From the NCBI GenBank assembly GCA_018436705.1, contig JAHDLA010000004.1, positions 62,001 through 126,000 on the forward strand: a stretch of 64,000 nt of DNA. The letters are read 5' to 3'. The first letter of the stretch is position 1. Each line of letters starts with the position of its first letter. This DNA comes from Sedimentibacter sp. GTDB lineage: Bacteria; Bacillota; Clostridia; Tissierellales; Sedimentibacteraceae. The position numbers and the translations under genes are program-made. Under the pieces are notes generated by a model. That model saw only the letters and a list, made by a program, of their open reading frames with translations, did no database searches and had not been told where the DNA came from. Of this stretch, positions 9,546-19,241 are shown piece after piece.

Positions 9546-11307
9546 TATCCAAGGTGTTGTCAGCTCAATAAATGGTCCTGTTGTTAAGGGTCTCCATATG
9601 GGTTCGTTTAAGGTACACGAAATGGTTACCGTAGGAAAGCAGAAGCTTATAGGCGAGGTAGTATCCATTGAAGGTGATGTTGCAACAGTACAGGTTTATG
9701 AAGAGACAGAGGGATTAAAAGCCGGCGAGAGCATTTATTCAACAGGAATGCCATTATCTGTTACTTTAGGCCCAGGAATTATAGGAAATATTTTTGACGG
9801 TATTCAAAGACCGTTGGAAAGAATTCAGGATATGAGCAAAGACTTTATACCTGAGGGTATCGGTCTTTTGACCATTGATACAGAAAAAAAATGGGATGTT
9901 ACAGTAACAGCTAAGGCAGGAGATGCCTTAAAACCGGGCGATGTATACGCTACAGTTCAGGAAACATACAGAATTCTTCATAAAATAATGGTTCCTTACA
10001 ATGTTAAAGGTACTGTTAAATCAGTTAAACCAAGCGGAAAATACTCCTTAAATGATACTATAGTTGTATTGGAAAAAGATAACACGGAAACTGTTAATTT
10101 AACACTTTGCACAAAATGGCCTGTAAGAAATCCTCGACCTATTAAAGAAAGGATTCCTATTTATAAACCGTTTATTACAGGACAAAGGGTTATAGATACA
10201 TTTTATCCTATTGCTAAGGGAGGTACTATAGGGCTTCCTGGAGGATTTGGAACCGGAAAAACAGTTACTCAGCATCAGCTGGCAAAATGGGGCGATGCTG
10301 ATATTATTGTGTACATCGGCTGCGGAGAACGTGGAAATGAAATGACAGATGTTTTGGAAGAATTTCCGAAACTTATTGACCCAAGAATTAACAGACCGTT
10401 GATGGAAAGAACCGTTCTTATTGCAAATACTTCAAACATGCCTGTTGCTGCACGTGAGGCAAGTATTTACACAGGTATTACTATGGCTGAGTATTACAGA
10501 GATATGGGATATGACGTTGCCATAATGGCTGATTCCACATCCAGATGGGCTGAGGCATTAAGAGAGATTTCAGGACGTTTGGAAGAAATGCCTGCAGAAG
10601 AAGGCTACCCTGCATATCTTCCCTCGAGACTGGCGGAATTCTATGAGAGAGCCGGATGTGTCAATACTTTGAATGGACAGAAAGCATCTATAACAATAAT
10701 CGGTGCTGTTTCACCTCCTGGAGGAGATTTCTCCGAGCCAGTAACTGAAACAACAAAAAGGTTCGTTTCAGGATTTTTGGCTCTGGACAAAAAGCTTGCT
10801 TATGCAAGGCATTACCCAGCAATTAACTATTTAACAAGTTATTCCGGATATGTTGAAATGCTTTCCGATTGGTATGAAGACAATGTTGCTGGAGACATGT
10901 TTGATTTAAGGAAAAAAATGATTGTTCTTTTGCAGGAAGATGAAAAGTTAAATGAGATTGTACAGCTTGTTGGAGAGGATGTTTTACCTAATGATCAGGC
11001 TCTTATTCTTGAAACAGCAAGAATAATAAAGAAAGGATTCTTGCAGCAGAATGCTTTACACGCGGAAGATGCTTATGTTACTTTGGAAAAACAATATAAG
11101 ATGCTGAAAGCAATAGATACATTCTATGAAGAAGCTTTAAAATGTACAAAAATAGGCATTCCTATATCTGTAATAAGAAAAGAATCTATTATACAGGATA
11201 TTTTGAAGATAAAATATGACATTCCGAATGATAAAATAGAGTTGCTGGATGTTTTAAGAGATAAAATTGTTGAAACATTTGCTGACTTGAGACAAAAGTA
11301 TGAGTAG
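9538..11307 (+). CDS. ntpA: V-type ATP synthase catalytic subunit A
   Basis: A 589-residue catalytic subunit that hydrolyses or makes ATP in the cytoplasmic V1 head. The start is the ATG at 9538 ([18 protein letters not shown]), inside the last codons of subunit E. An N-terminal barrel is followed by the subunit A-specific non-homologous region (about 110-185). The P-loop GGFGTGKT is near residue 235, with Gly where most family members have Pro at the second position. The [14 protein letters not shown] motif with the catalytic glutamate follows, and [27 protein letters not shown] is intact. Length is normal. Confidence 0.98.
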   Translation: MANIQGVVSSINGPVVKGLHMGSFKVHEMVTVGKQKLIGEVVSIEGDVATVQVYEETEGLKAGESIYSTGMPLSVTLGPGIIGNIFDGIQRPLERIQDMSKDFIPEGIGLLTIDTEKKWDVTVTAKAGDALKPGDVYATVQETYRILHKIMVPYNVKGTVKSVKPSGKYSLNDTIVVLEKDNTETVNLTLCTKWPVRNPRPIKERIPIYKPFITGQRVIDTFYPIAKGGTIGLPGGFGTGKTVTQHQLAKWGDADIIVYIGCGERGNEMTDVLEEFPKLIDPRINRPLMERTVLIANTSNMPVAAREASIYTGITMAEYYRDMGYDVAIMADSTSRWAEALREISGRLEEMPAEEGYPAYLPSRLAEFYERAGCVNTLNGQKASITIIGAVSPPGGDFSEPVTETTKRFVSGFLALDKKLAYARHYPAINYLTSYSGYVEMLSDWYEDNVAGDMFDLRKKMIVLLQEDEKLNEIVQLVGEDVLPNDQALILETARIIKKGFLQQNALHAEDAYVTLEKQYKMLKAIDTFYEEALKCTKIGIPISVIRKESIIQDILKIKYDIPNDKIELLDVLRDKIVETFADLRQKYE

Positions 11308-11318
11308 GGAGTGTTGAG

Positions 11319-12704
11319 ATGAAAAAAGAATATTTAAAATTAGAAAAAATTGAAGGACCTTTGATAGTTCTTTCCGGTATTGAGGATGCTGCTTATGGTG
11401 AGGTTATAAACATCAAAGTAGGCAGTGAAAACATCAGGACAGGAAAGATAATAAAAATTGAAGGCGATAAAGTTATAGCTCAGGTTTTTGAAGGAACTGC
11501 AGGCATATCTACAGTTAACTCCTCCGTGAAATTTACCGGAGAACCATTGACAATACCACTTTCAAAGGATATTCTTGGAAGAACCTTTAACGGAGTAGGT
11601 GAGCCTATTGACGGTGCTTACCAGATTATATCAGCAGAAAAAGAAAATATAAATGGTAGACCTATTAATCCCGTAGCAAGAAGATATCCAAAGAACTTTA
11701 TTCAGACAGGTTTTTCTGCAATAGATGCGCTTATGACTCTTATAAGAGGCCAGAAGCTTCCTATTTTCTCCGGAAACGGTATGGCTCACAACGATCTTGC
11801 TGCTCAGATAGTAAAGCAGGCAAAGATAAAAGGAGCCACAAGTGATAACTTTGCTGTTGTGTTCGGAGCCATGGGTGTAAGACATGACGATGCAGACTTC
11901 TTTAGAAAAAGCTTTGAAGCTGCAGGTGTTTTGGATCACGTTGCAATGTATATCAACACAGCAGATGACCCGATAATCGAAAGAATATCAGCACCTAGAT
12001 GTGCTTTGACAGCTGCGGAGTATTTAGCATTTAAAAATAACATGCACGTTGTTGTAGTATTGACAGATATGACCAGTTATGCTGAGGCTCTTCGTGAAAT
12101 ATCTTCAGCAAGAGAAGAAGTGCCATCACGTAAAGGATATCCAGGATACTTGTATTCAGATCTTTCAACTATATATGAAAGAGCTGGTATGTTAAAGAGC
12201 TGTGAGGGTTCAATAACTCTTATTCCAATATTGTCAATGCCTAATGATGACATAACACATCCTATCCCTGACCTTACAGGCTTCATTACTGAAGGGCAGA
12301 TAGTTTTAAACAGGGAGCTTAACCTAAAAGGTGTATACCCACCAATTGATATTTTGCCTTCCCTTTCACGTCTTATGAAGGATGGTATAGGTGCAGAATT
12401 TACAAGAGAAGACCACGCTGATCTTCAAAGTCAGATTTATGCGTCATATTCAAAAGTTCAGGACATAAGAAGTTTATCACAGATTATAGGTGAAGATGAT
12501 TTAAGTGATATTGACAAATTGTATCTGGATTTCGGCCGTGAGCTTGAAGGTAAATTCATTGCACAGGGCAAAAATGAGAACAGAAGCATTTCAGAAACAT
12601 TAGATTTAGGATGGCATATTTTATCTATTCTTCCTGTTGAAGAGCTTGATCGTGTTAAGACAGAATTAATAGAAAAATATTATGATTATGACAGGGAGAG
12701 ATAG
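11319..12704 (+). CDS. ntpB: V-type ATP synthase subunit B
   Basis: A 461-residue non-catalytic nucleotide-binding-fold subunit that alternates with A in the head. As expected, the P-loop is degenerate ([16 protein letters not shown] in place of GxxxxGKT). The [13 protein letters not shown] and [14 protein letters not shown] motifs are present, and the C-terminal part carries the [18 protein letters not shown] stretch. It starts 11 bases after subunit A with a GGGAGTG site. Confidence 0.97.
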   Translation: MKKEYLKLEKIEGPLIVLSGIEDAAYGEVINIKVGSENIRTGKIIKIEGDKVIAQVFEGTAGISTVNSSVKFTGEPLTIPLSKDILGRTFNGVGEPIDGAYQIISAEKENINGRPINPVARRYPKNFIQTGFSAIDALMTLIRGQKLPIFSGNGMAHNDLAAQIVKQAKIKGATSDNFAVVFGAMGVRHDDADFFRKSFEAAGVLDHVAMYINTADDPIIERISAPRCALTAAEYLAFKNNMHVVVVLTDMTSYAEALREISSAREEVPSRKGYPGYLYSDLSTIYERAGMLKSCEGSITLIPILSMPNDDITHPIPDLTGFITEGQIVLNRELNLKGVYPPIDILPSLSRLMKDGIGAEFTREDHADLQSQIYASYSKVQDIRSLSQIIGEDDLSDIDKLYLDFGRELEGKFIAQGKNENRSISETLDLGWHILSILPVEELDRVKTELIEKYYDYDRER

Positions 12705-12706
12705 TT

Positions 12707-13321
12707 ATGGCAGTATTGGTTGCACCAACTAAATCGAACCTGATTAAAGCAAAGTCATCCCTAGCTCTTTCTATAAATGGGTATGCCCTTTTAGATAAAA
12801 AAAGAAATGTTCTCATTAAGGAAATGATGGTTTTTGTAAATAAAGCAAGAACCATGCACAATGAAATTTATGTTGTTCTTAAGGAAGCATATGAAATCTT
12901 ACAGAAGGCTAATGTAACCTTGGGTGTTAAGAATGTTGAAGATATGTCATACAGCATTCCTAACGAGGCATCTTTTGACATATTGCTTAGAAGTGTTATG
13001 GGTATTGATATTCCTACAATTAAGCGTAATCAAAATGAATATTCCGGCCCTGCATATGGTTTTTATAGTTCAAACGAATCTCTTGACGAGGCAAGACATA
13101 AGTTTCAAATTGTTAAGGAAAAAATATATGAAGTCGCAGAAATTGAAAATTCAATTTTTAAGCTTGCCAAGGAAATAGAAAAAACCAAGAAAAGAACAAA
13201 TGCATTAAGGTATGTGCAGATACCGAAATACAAGGAGCAGGTAAAATATATTACCGAGGTTCTTGAAGAAAAAGAAAGAGAAGATTTTTTCAGATTGAAA
13301 AGATTGAAAGGCAAAATATAA
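12707..13321 (+). CDS. ntpD: V-type ATP synthase subunit D (central stalk)
   Basis: A 204-residue rotor axle made of two long helices forming an antiparallel coiled coil, about residues 10-80 and 125-204. The N-terminus VAPTKSNLIKAKSSLALSINGYALLDKKR matches the family pattern. It starts two bases after subunit B ends, so B and D are translationally coupled. It is the last gene of the operon, and a terminator follows. Confidence 0.95.
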   Translation: MAVLVAPTKSNLIKAKSSLALSINGYALLDKKRNVLIKEMMVFVNKARTMHNEIYVVLKEAYEILQKANVTLGVKNVEDMSYSIPNEASFDILLRSVMGIDIPTIKRNQNEYSGPAYGFYSSNESLDEARHKFQIVKEKIYEVAEIENSIFKLAKEIEKTKKRTNALRYVQIPKYKEQVKYITEVLEEKEREDFFRLKRLKGKI

Positions 13322-13328
13322 ATATAAT

Positions 13329-13372
13329 GGCTGCCGCACTAATATTAGTGTGGCAGCCTTATATTTTTATTA
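13329..13372. terminator. Terminator between V-ATPase operon and ribonuclease Z gene
   Basis: GGCTGCCGCAC (13329-13339) pairs with GTGTGGCAGCC (13348-13358), including one G-T pair, around an eight-base loop. A T-rich run follows on the plus strand. The two flanking genes converge here, and an AT-rich tract on the other side allows use in both directions. Confidence 0.85.
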
Positions 13373-13374
13373 TT

Positions 13375-14283
13375 TTATTCCGGCTTAAGTGTAACAGTCA
13401 TAAGATCTTTGCCGATTTTCGTGTTAGGAAATATATTTGATGCATATCTTATGTATTCGCTGGGCTTTGTCATAGAGGGGCTGAAATGCGTAAGCCACAT
13501 TTCTTTTACATTTGCTTTTTTGGCAATGGTTGCGGCTTCTGAGAATAACATATGCATTTTTTCAGTTGCGTTTTTATACTGCTCATCATCGCCGTACATC
13601 CCTTCGCATATAAATAAATCCGAGTTTTTTACAATATCTGCAATATGATTAACCGGTCTGGTGTCCGTAGCATATGAAATTTTTAATGGAGTTCTTTTTT
13701 CACCCAGTACCATTTCAGGAGTAAAGGTGTCATTATCTATTTTTACGCTGCTCCCGTTATGAAGCATTTTCCAGAATTTAACCGGTATGTTGAGCTTTTT
13801 AGCGGCTTCAGGCTGAAATCTGGGTTTTAATTTTAGTTCCAGGCTGTATCCCAAACAGTTAATGTGATGTTTTAGAGGTATAGAAGTAATGTTAAAGCCT
13901 ATCTGTTCAAACTCTTGGGGTTTTGTGTCATGCAGCTCAGCTATTCTTATTTCGTAGGGTAGATATCCGCAGATAACAAGAAGAGAATTAAGAAATTTTG
14001 CGCTGCCTCTCGGAGCGATAATTGTAAGCGGCTCCGTTCTTCCTTGGTTTCCAATTGTAAGCAATAATCCAGGAAGACCTGCAATATGGTCAGCATGGCA
14101 GTGTGTAATTAGTATTGTTTCAATTTTGTTCATGCTCAACTTGCCTTTGTGCAGGGAAATTTGTGTGCCTTCACCGCAGTCTATAAGAATTGATTTACCG
14201 TTGTATTCTATTAAGCAAGAGGATAAGAATCTATCCGGAAGAGGAATCATTCCGCCAGTTCCAATCAGTGTAATATCTATCAT
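13375..14283 (-). CDS. rnz: Ribonuclease Z-like metallo-beta-lactamase
   Basis: A 302-residue zinc hydrolase, probably the tRNA 3' end endonuclease. Metal ligands are visible in order: HCHADH near residue 61, the KHHINCLGY histidine near 139, the aspartate of ATDTRP near 210, and the histidine of WLTHFSP near 267. The GLPGLL sequence after the histidine motif and the FICEGMYG strand are typical of RNase Z. The usual HxHGDH appears as HCHADH. It probably forms a unit with the upstream YlbJ-like gene. A tRNA-processing role is likely, but a related hydrolase cannot be excluded. Confidence 0.85.
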   Translation of the reverse strand: MIDITLIGTGGMIPLPDRFLSSCLIEYNGKSILIDCGEGTQISLHKGKLSMNKIETILITHCHADHIAGLPGLLLTIGNQGRTEPLTIIAPRGSAKFLNSLLVICGYLPYEIRIAELHDTKPQEFEQIGFNITSIPLKHHINCLGYSLELKLKPRFQPEAAKKLNIPVKFWKMLHNGSSVKIDNDTFTPEMVLGEKRTPLKISYATDTRPVNHIADIVKNSDLFICEGMYGDDEQYKNATEKMHMLFSEAATIAKKANVKEMWLTHFSPSMTKPSEYIRYASNIFPNTKIGKDLMTVTLKPE

Positions 14284-14339
14284 TTTATCACCTGTTTTTT
14301 TTTATACTATTATACCTATTATTTCGGCTAATATCAACA

Positions 14340-15293
14340 CTAATATATGACAGCATACATTATGATAGAAAGGATGGCAGAAATTATACCATGGATAAAT
14401 CTATAAAATATGTAATTTTTAATTTCAAAATTAAATTCATTTGTTACCGCAACAGTTTGAAAAACAACTGATATGCCTGAAAAGCTTATGAGGAAGTTGA
14501 TTATAAGCAATTTAATTTCCAAAGGAACATAGCCGGACGAAGCTATTATGCTGCATCCATTGGTCACTTCCAATACACCTACAAGCACAGAGTGTATGAT
14601 ATCCTTTGCACCGATGCTGAGCGATATCATTTCAGCTGCTGAAGAAAGGTTTTTGTTTAAAAAACTTGAAAGCACAGAAAAAATAACTATTACGCCTCCT
14701 ACGGATAGTATACCTGTTATGGCTTTAACCATTGCGGAACTGAATGCAGCATGAAAGGGAACAGTAGATACTACAACTTTTTTGGAGTGATCGGAAGAAG
14801 GATTATTTTTGATCAGCAGGCTGAGTATTATAGCTCCGGCTATATGAGGAACAGCTATATATTTATATAAGTATAAATGTCCAAGCATGGAGAATGAAAC
14901 TGCACCTGCTATAAACTGAAAGCTGCAGTTATTTGTGAATACAGTCAAGTAGTTGGCCTGCTTTTCATTTATCCTCTTGAAACCGGCCATAGAATTAACT
15001 GTCATGGCTCCTGAAGGATATCCTGATACAAAGCTTATAAAAAAAGGAATAAGTGCGTACTTGTTTTTCAGCAGCTTATTTGAAATGAAATCCATTTTTC
15101 CGAACAGGCTGTACAGGAAGTTGTATTGAAGAAGTATATTTGACAATACCATCATGGGAAAAAGGTACGGAATAATATTGTTAACCCAAATTTTCAATCC
15201 GGTAAATACCCCATCAGAAACAGTAGCAGGTTCAACTATAAAAAAGCATATCATCAGCAGAACCAGTATTGGAATAAAATTTCTCTTAAACAT
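14340..15293 (-). CDS. YlbJ-like nucleoside-recognition (Gate) domain membrane protein
   Basis: A 317-residue polytopic membrane protein with about eight hydrophobic helices. The Gate-domain motif is seen in FVSGYPSGAMTVN near residue 88 and in the TNNCSFQFIAGAVS stretch after it. Homologues are the YlbJ proteins of spore formers, where ylbJ supports spore cortex formation. This copy is shorter than the Bacillus protein (about 400 residues). I chose the ATG at 15293 (MFKRNFIPIL), because a GGGGGG tract lies seven to twelve bases upstream; an ATG five codons earlier overlaps that tract. Confidence 0.8.
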   Translation of the reverse strand: MFKRNFIPILVLLMICFFIVEPATVSDGVFTGLKIWVNNIIPYLFPMMVLSNILLQYNFLYSLFGKMDFISNKLLKNKYALIPFFISFVSGYPSGAMTVNSMAGFKRINEKQANYLTVFTNNCSFQFIAGAVSFSMLGHLYLYKYIAVPHIAGAIILSLLIKNNPSSDHSKKVVVSTVPFHAAFSSAMVKAITGILSVGGVIVIFSVLSSFLNKNLSSAAEMISLSIGAKDIIHSVLVGVLEVTNGCSIIASSGYVPLEIKLLIINFLISFSGISVVFQTVAVTNEFNFEIKNYIFYRFIHGIISAILSIIMYAVIY

Positions 15294-15611
15294 AATACAA
15301 CCCCCCATAACATATTTTATTTAAACGTAGGGGGCATTATGATATATATTTCAGACAAGATTTAATTATAATGTATTATCTGCCTTGTTATATTTTTATT
15401 TCTTTGTTAAGGGTAAGGTGAAAAAAATAGTATATAAGATATAGTAAAAAACACTGAAGATAGGAAAGGAATAAAGAGTCCTGTGGTATTGCTCGTGTAT
15501 TTATTTCATATTGTATAAATTAAGGATTTGTTATAATATTTACTTAAGACGAGGTAAGATAGGATAAAAGATTGTTTATATCATATACAGAGATTAAAGG
15601 TGGTAAATAAG
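15294..15611. other. Divergent intergenic region between YlbJ-like gene and sigma-54 activator
   Basis: This AT-rich stretch of about 318 bases separates two divergent genes. A TATAAT at about 15533 could be the -10 element of the activator gene, but no convincing -35 element stands at the right distance. No coding frame, structured RNA or repeat family was recognised in it. Confidence 0.5.
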
Positions 15612-17624
15612 ATGAAAAAAATTCTGATTATCAGCGAAGGCATAAATACAGGAACAATAATATCAAATCAGCTGAAAAACATATTTGGCAAACGTGTAAA
15701 TATTGAAAGTGTAATTGTATCAGAATTGAAATCGAAAAAACCTGAGGTTGATTTAGTTCTGTATACCAGCGCCCATTTCAAAAATAAGGCTTCAAGATAC
15801 ATAGATTCAAATATACCTTCACTGATTGCAAGAAGAATTATTAATCATAAAAACATAAAAGAAATAATAACCATTGACGAAAATAAAGACGTACTGTTTG
15901 TTAATGACAGCTACGAATCAACAAAAGAAGCGATTGAACAGCTTATTGAGCTTGGACTTGATCATGTAAGGTATAATCCGTATTATCCGGGATGTGCCGT
16001 ATGCCCTGATTTGCAGATAACGATTGTTGCAGGAGAAAGTCAATTAATTCCCTATAAACCAGAAAAACTTATTGACATAGGCTCAAGAATATTAGATATT
16101 CAATCGGTGCATGAAATAGCATCTATTTTAAAAATTCAAAAACAAATAAATGACAGCCAAATAAAAGACTATATAAGAGATATAATTGATATTTCGAAAG
16201 AAATTGATGAAAGTAGAAAAGCTTATTGTGAATCTGAACAGAAGCTGCAGCTTATTGTAAACAATCTGGACTATGGAGTGTCATTCATTAATAGCGAAGG
16301 AACAATAATGAGTGCAAATTCCAAATTTGGATATATATTTGGACTTAAAACAAAAGATCTGCTTGCAAAAAATATATGTGACATGATAAATTTGGACTTA
16401 TTTAGTATCAATGATTATGGAAAATTCGTATGCAGAATAGAAAATAGAGAAATATCAGTTGAAATAAGACAAGTTAACTTCTTAAAAAAATACGGCTATA
16501 TAGTTTCAGCTAAGATCAATAAGGATTCGTCGGCATCTGATGTAAAACACAATCAAAGAATTAATGCATATGTTCAGAGGAATCTCCATAATTTTAATGA
16601 TTATATTACAGTCAATACAAATGTAATTGAGATGATCAGCAGGGCTCGGAAATTTTCTAGAAGTGACGGGACCGTACTGATAACGGGAGAAAACGGCACC
16701 GGCAAGGAAATACTGGCACAGGCCATACATGTGAATTCATACAGGAGCAGCAATGCATTTGTTCCTATTAATATTGCAACTTTGACATCAAGCCTTGTTG
16801 AAGCGGAATTGTTTGGATATGAAGAAGGTACATTTACCGGCGCGATAAAGGGAGGGAGAATGGGAATATTTGAGATAGCAAACGGCGGTACTATATTTAT
16901 TGATGAAATAGGAGATATTCCCATTGATATACAAACTAAACTATTAAGAGTTTTGGAGGAAAAACGCATACGAAAAATCGGAGCTGCGGATGAATTGTCA
17001 GTAGATGTGAGAATTATTGCCGCAACAAATAAAAATATAATTGAACTGATAAAAGAAAATAAGTTTAGACAGGATTTATTTTACAGATTAAATATACTTC
17101 CTTTAGAAACAATTCCTTTACGCAAAAGAAGAGATGACGTGCAGCATCTTCTAAAGCATTTTATAAATATTAAATTATCAGATAAACAAATAACGTCTCT
17201 TAATGAATTTTTTGAAGATGAGACCATAAGGTTTTTATTAGATTATCAATGGCCGGGAAATGTCAGAGAAATGATAAATCTTATTGAATATCTGGCATTA
17301 ATATATGAGGGCGAGAAAGCAGGAATGTCATTGCTGCATAGCTATATGCGCAATACTTTTAAAACAAACGATGTGTTTTTAGATTCATACTCCATATGGG
17401 TTCTTAATTTATTTGCGAAAAATGAAAATATGGTATTAGGTAGAATAAAAATTGCTGAAATGGCATCAGAACTAGATGAAAAAATAGGTGAAGGGAAAAT
17501 TAGGAAAATATTGAAAGAATTAAAAGACAAACAGCTAATTGCTGAATATAAGAAACAAGGTTCAAGAATTACTGAAAAAGGTAAAAGAGTAGTGGAAAAG
17601 TATTCAGACCATAGGTGGTTATAA
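15612..17624 (+). CDS. Sigma-54-dependent activator with winged-helix C-terminus
   Basis: A 670-residue enhancer-binding protein. Residues 1-190 are a sensor domain I cannot name, containing a PGCAVCP cysteine pair near residue 135. A PAS domain (about 215-280) follows, then the AAA+ domain with Walker A GENGTGKE near 358 and Walker B GGTIFIDEIGD near 430. The sigma-54 contact loop near residue 406 reads GTFTGA rather than the usual GAFTGA. The C-terminus (about 590-665) is a winged-helix-like module (MASELDEKIGEGKIRKILKEL) rather than a Fis-type helix-turn-helix. The start is the ATG at 15612 after AAAGGTGG. A sigma-54 promoter follows the gene, so it probably controls the NhaC-IadA pair. 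Confidence 0.88.
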   Translation: MKKILIISEGINTGTIISNQLKNIFGKRVNIESVIVSELKSKKPEVDLVLYTSAHFKNKASRYIDSNIPSLIARRIINHKNIKEIITIDENKDVLFVNDSYESTKEAIEQLIELGLDHVRYNPYYPGCAVCPDLQITIVAGESQLIPYKPEKLIDIGSRILDIQSVHEIASILKIQKQINDSQIKDYIRDIIDISKEIDESRKAYCESEQKLQLIVNNLDYGVSFINSEGTIMSANSKFGYIFGLKTKDLLAKNICDMINLDLFSINDYGKFVCRIENREISVEIRQVNFLKKYGYIVSAKINKDSSASDVKHNQRINAYVQRNLHNFNDYITVNTNVIEMISRARKFSRSDGTVLITGENGTGKEILAQAIHVNSYRSSNAFVPINIATLTSSLVEAELFGYEEGTFTGAIKGGRMGIFEIANGGTIFIDEIGDIPIDIQTKLLRVLEEKRIRKIGAADELSVDVRIIAATNKNIIELIKENKFRQDLFYRLNILPLETIPLRKRRDDVQHLLKHFINIKLSDKQITSLNEFFEDETIRFLLDYQWPGNVREMINLIEYLALIYEGEKAGMSLLHSYMRNTFKTNDVFLDSYSIWVLNLFAKNENMVLGRIKIAEMASELDEKIGEGKIRKILKELKDKQLIAEYKKQGSRITEKGKRVVEKYSDHRWL

Positions 17625-17641
17625 TTAACCATACTATGGTT
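17608..17641 (+). promoter_or_regulatory. Candidate upstream activator sites (ACCATA palindromes)
   Basis: A perfect palindrome AACCATA-C-TATGGTT lies at 17627-17641. A related imperfect one, ACCATAGGTGGT, lies at 17608-17619 across the end of the activator gene. They are about 120-150 bases upstream of the sigma-54 promoter, the usual distance for enhancer-binding proteins. The perfect palindrome is followed by a few T residues, so a weak terminator for the activator gene is an alternative reading. Confidence 0.55.
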
Positions 17642-17746
17642 TTTATCAGCCATCAAATTATGCTGGTATAACAAAAACAGTCGGGCTAAAATGAAAAAAT
17701 ATCTGCAAACTAATGAAAATTATTGATATGCATATATATATTGCTT

Positions 17747-17762
17747 TGGCATAATAATTGCT
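17747..17762 (+). promoter_or_regulatory. Sigma-54 (-24/-12) promoter of nhaC-iadA
   Basis: TGGCATAATAATTGCT matches the sigma-54 consensus TGGCAC-N5-TTGCW. The invariant GG (17748-17749) and GC (17760-17761) are ten bases apart, as required. It lies 40 bases before the NhaC start and directly downstream of a sigma-54 activator gene. Confidence 0.85.
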
Positions 17763-17801
17763 AAATAATTTATAAATAAATATATAGGGAGATGAATATA
17801 A

Positions 17802-19238
17802 ATGGATAAAAAAGAGAGGGTAAAGAAAAAACCAACATTTGTTCAAGCAGTTATGCCAATAGTTTTCATGATGGTTACATTAGTTATAGGGGTTGGCTAT
17901 ATGAAACTTAAAGCTGAGCCTATACTAATTTTAATTGCATTTTTAGCAGGCGGAATAGCTATTAGTCTGGGATATTCTTGGGATGAAATGCAAAAAGGAA
18001 TAATTGAAAAAATATCAATGGCAATGCCTGCGATTCTAATTTTATGGAGTGTCGGTGCACTTATTGGTTCATGGATGTTTTCAGGTGTTATTCCAATGAT
18101 TATTTACTACGGAGTAGAAATTATAAATCCTAAGTTTTTGCTGGTTACAGCATTTTTAATAACGGCAGTATTTTCTACTATAACTGGAACATCATGGGGT
18201 TCGGTAGGGACTATAGGAGTTGCTATTATGGGAATAGCAGGGGGCTTGGGAGTTTCACTTCCAGCAACTGCAGGTGCTGTAGTAGCCGGATCATATTTTG
18301 GTGATAAATTATCACCATTATCAGATACGACAAATTTAGCTCCTCTTGCAGCAGGAGCAACATTGTACGATCATATAAAACATATGCTTTATACAACTGT
18401 TCCAGCCACTATAGTGTCATTGACAGTATATTTTATTGCAGGATTAGGTACAAGCGGTGCAGGTAGTACTGCAGAAGCAGTAAGCTCGCTGCAGAACATT
18501 CTTAGTTCTATGTTTAATTGGAATATTATTTTGTTGATACCCGTGATTTTGATATTAGTGGGTTCATTTGTTAAATGGCCTACAATACCAACAATGCTGT
18601 GCAGTGCATTGATTGCTGTACTAATAGGTATCATTATGCAGGGTTTTACTTTAAAGAATGGATTTATATCGCTTATTAGCGGGTTTAATGTTACAATGAC
18701 AGGATATGAGGGAGAAGTAACAAAGGATGTGTTAACATTAATAAACAGAGGAGGTTCAGTATCCATGGCAGGAACCACAATATTGGTTTTTTGTGCTATG
18801 GGTTTTGCAGGAATTATGAGTGTAACAGGTATGTTGGATGTAGTTCTTGAAACAATTACAAAAAAGGTGAAGTCTACATCTGGAATTATAGTTTCAACAA
18901 TTGCTTCTTGTTTTACCGTTGCATTTGTTACAGGCAATTCCTATTTATCTATTTTGCTCCCTGGGCAGTTATTTAGCTCAGTGTATGAAAAGTATAACCT
19001 GCAGGCAAAGAATTTATCAAGAACTTTGGAAGATTCAGGTACAGTATTGGTTCCTCTTGTTCCGTGGTCGGCAGCAGGTGCGTATATGACTGCCACATTG
19101 GGTGTTGACACTCTTGAATACTTGCCTTGGGCGGTAATGTGCTATATGGGAATTGTATTTGCCATAATTTTGGCATTCACGGGAATCGGTATTGCATATA
19201 TAGATCCATCAAAGAAAAAAATTACTAAGGATGAATAA
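17802..19238 (+). CDS. NhaC-family Na+/H+ antiporter-type carrier
   Basis: A 478-residue inner-membrane carrier with about 11-12 helices. Family motifs are GTSWGSVGTIGVAIMGIA near residue 130 and the GSYFGDKLSPLSDTTNLAP stretch near 167, where the aspartates are expected in ion binding. NhaC-family members exchange Na+ for H+, and some exchange organic anions or amino acids. The gene stands alone with isoaspartyl dipeptidase under a sigma-54 promoter, so uptake of a peptide or amino acid driven by Na+ or H+ is a reasonable alternative to pure ion homeostasis. That role is inference. Confidence 0.9.
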   Translation: MDKKERVKKKPTFVQAVMPIVFMMVTLVIGVGYMKLKAEPILILIAFLAGGIAISLGYSWDEMQKGIIEKISMAMPAILILWSVGALIGSWMFSGVIPMIIYYGVEIINPKFLLVTAFLITAVFSTITGTSWGSVGTIGVAIMGIAGGLGVSLPATAGAVVAGSYFGDKLSPLSDTTNLAPLAAGATLYDHIKHMLYTTVPATIVSLTVYFIAGLGTSGAGSTAEAVSSLQNILSSMFNWNIILLIPVILILVGSFVKWPTIPTMLCSALIAVLIGIIMQGFTLKNGFISLISGFNVTMTGYEGEVTKDVLTLINRGGSVSMAGTTILVFCAMGFAGIMSVTGMLDVVLETITKKVKSTSGIIVSTIASCFTVAFVTGNSYLSILLPGQLFSSVYEKYNLQAKNLSRTLEDSGTVLVPLVPWSAAGAYMTATLGVDTLEYLPWAVMCYMGIVFAIILAFTGIGIAYIDPSKKKITKDE

Positions 19239-19241
19239 ATT

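Noticed and set aside
17627..17641. The AACCATA palindrome as an intrinsic terminator of the activator gene.
   Set aside because: The stem is only seven AT-rich pairs with a one-base centre, unable to form a proper loop, and the T run is short; an activator-binding site fits better.
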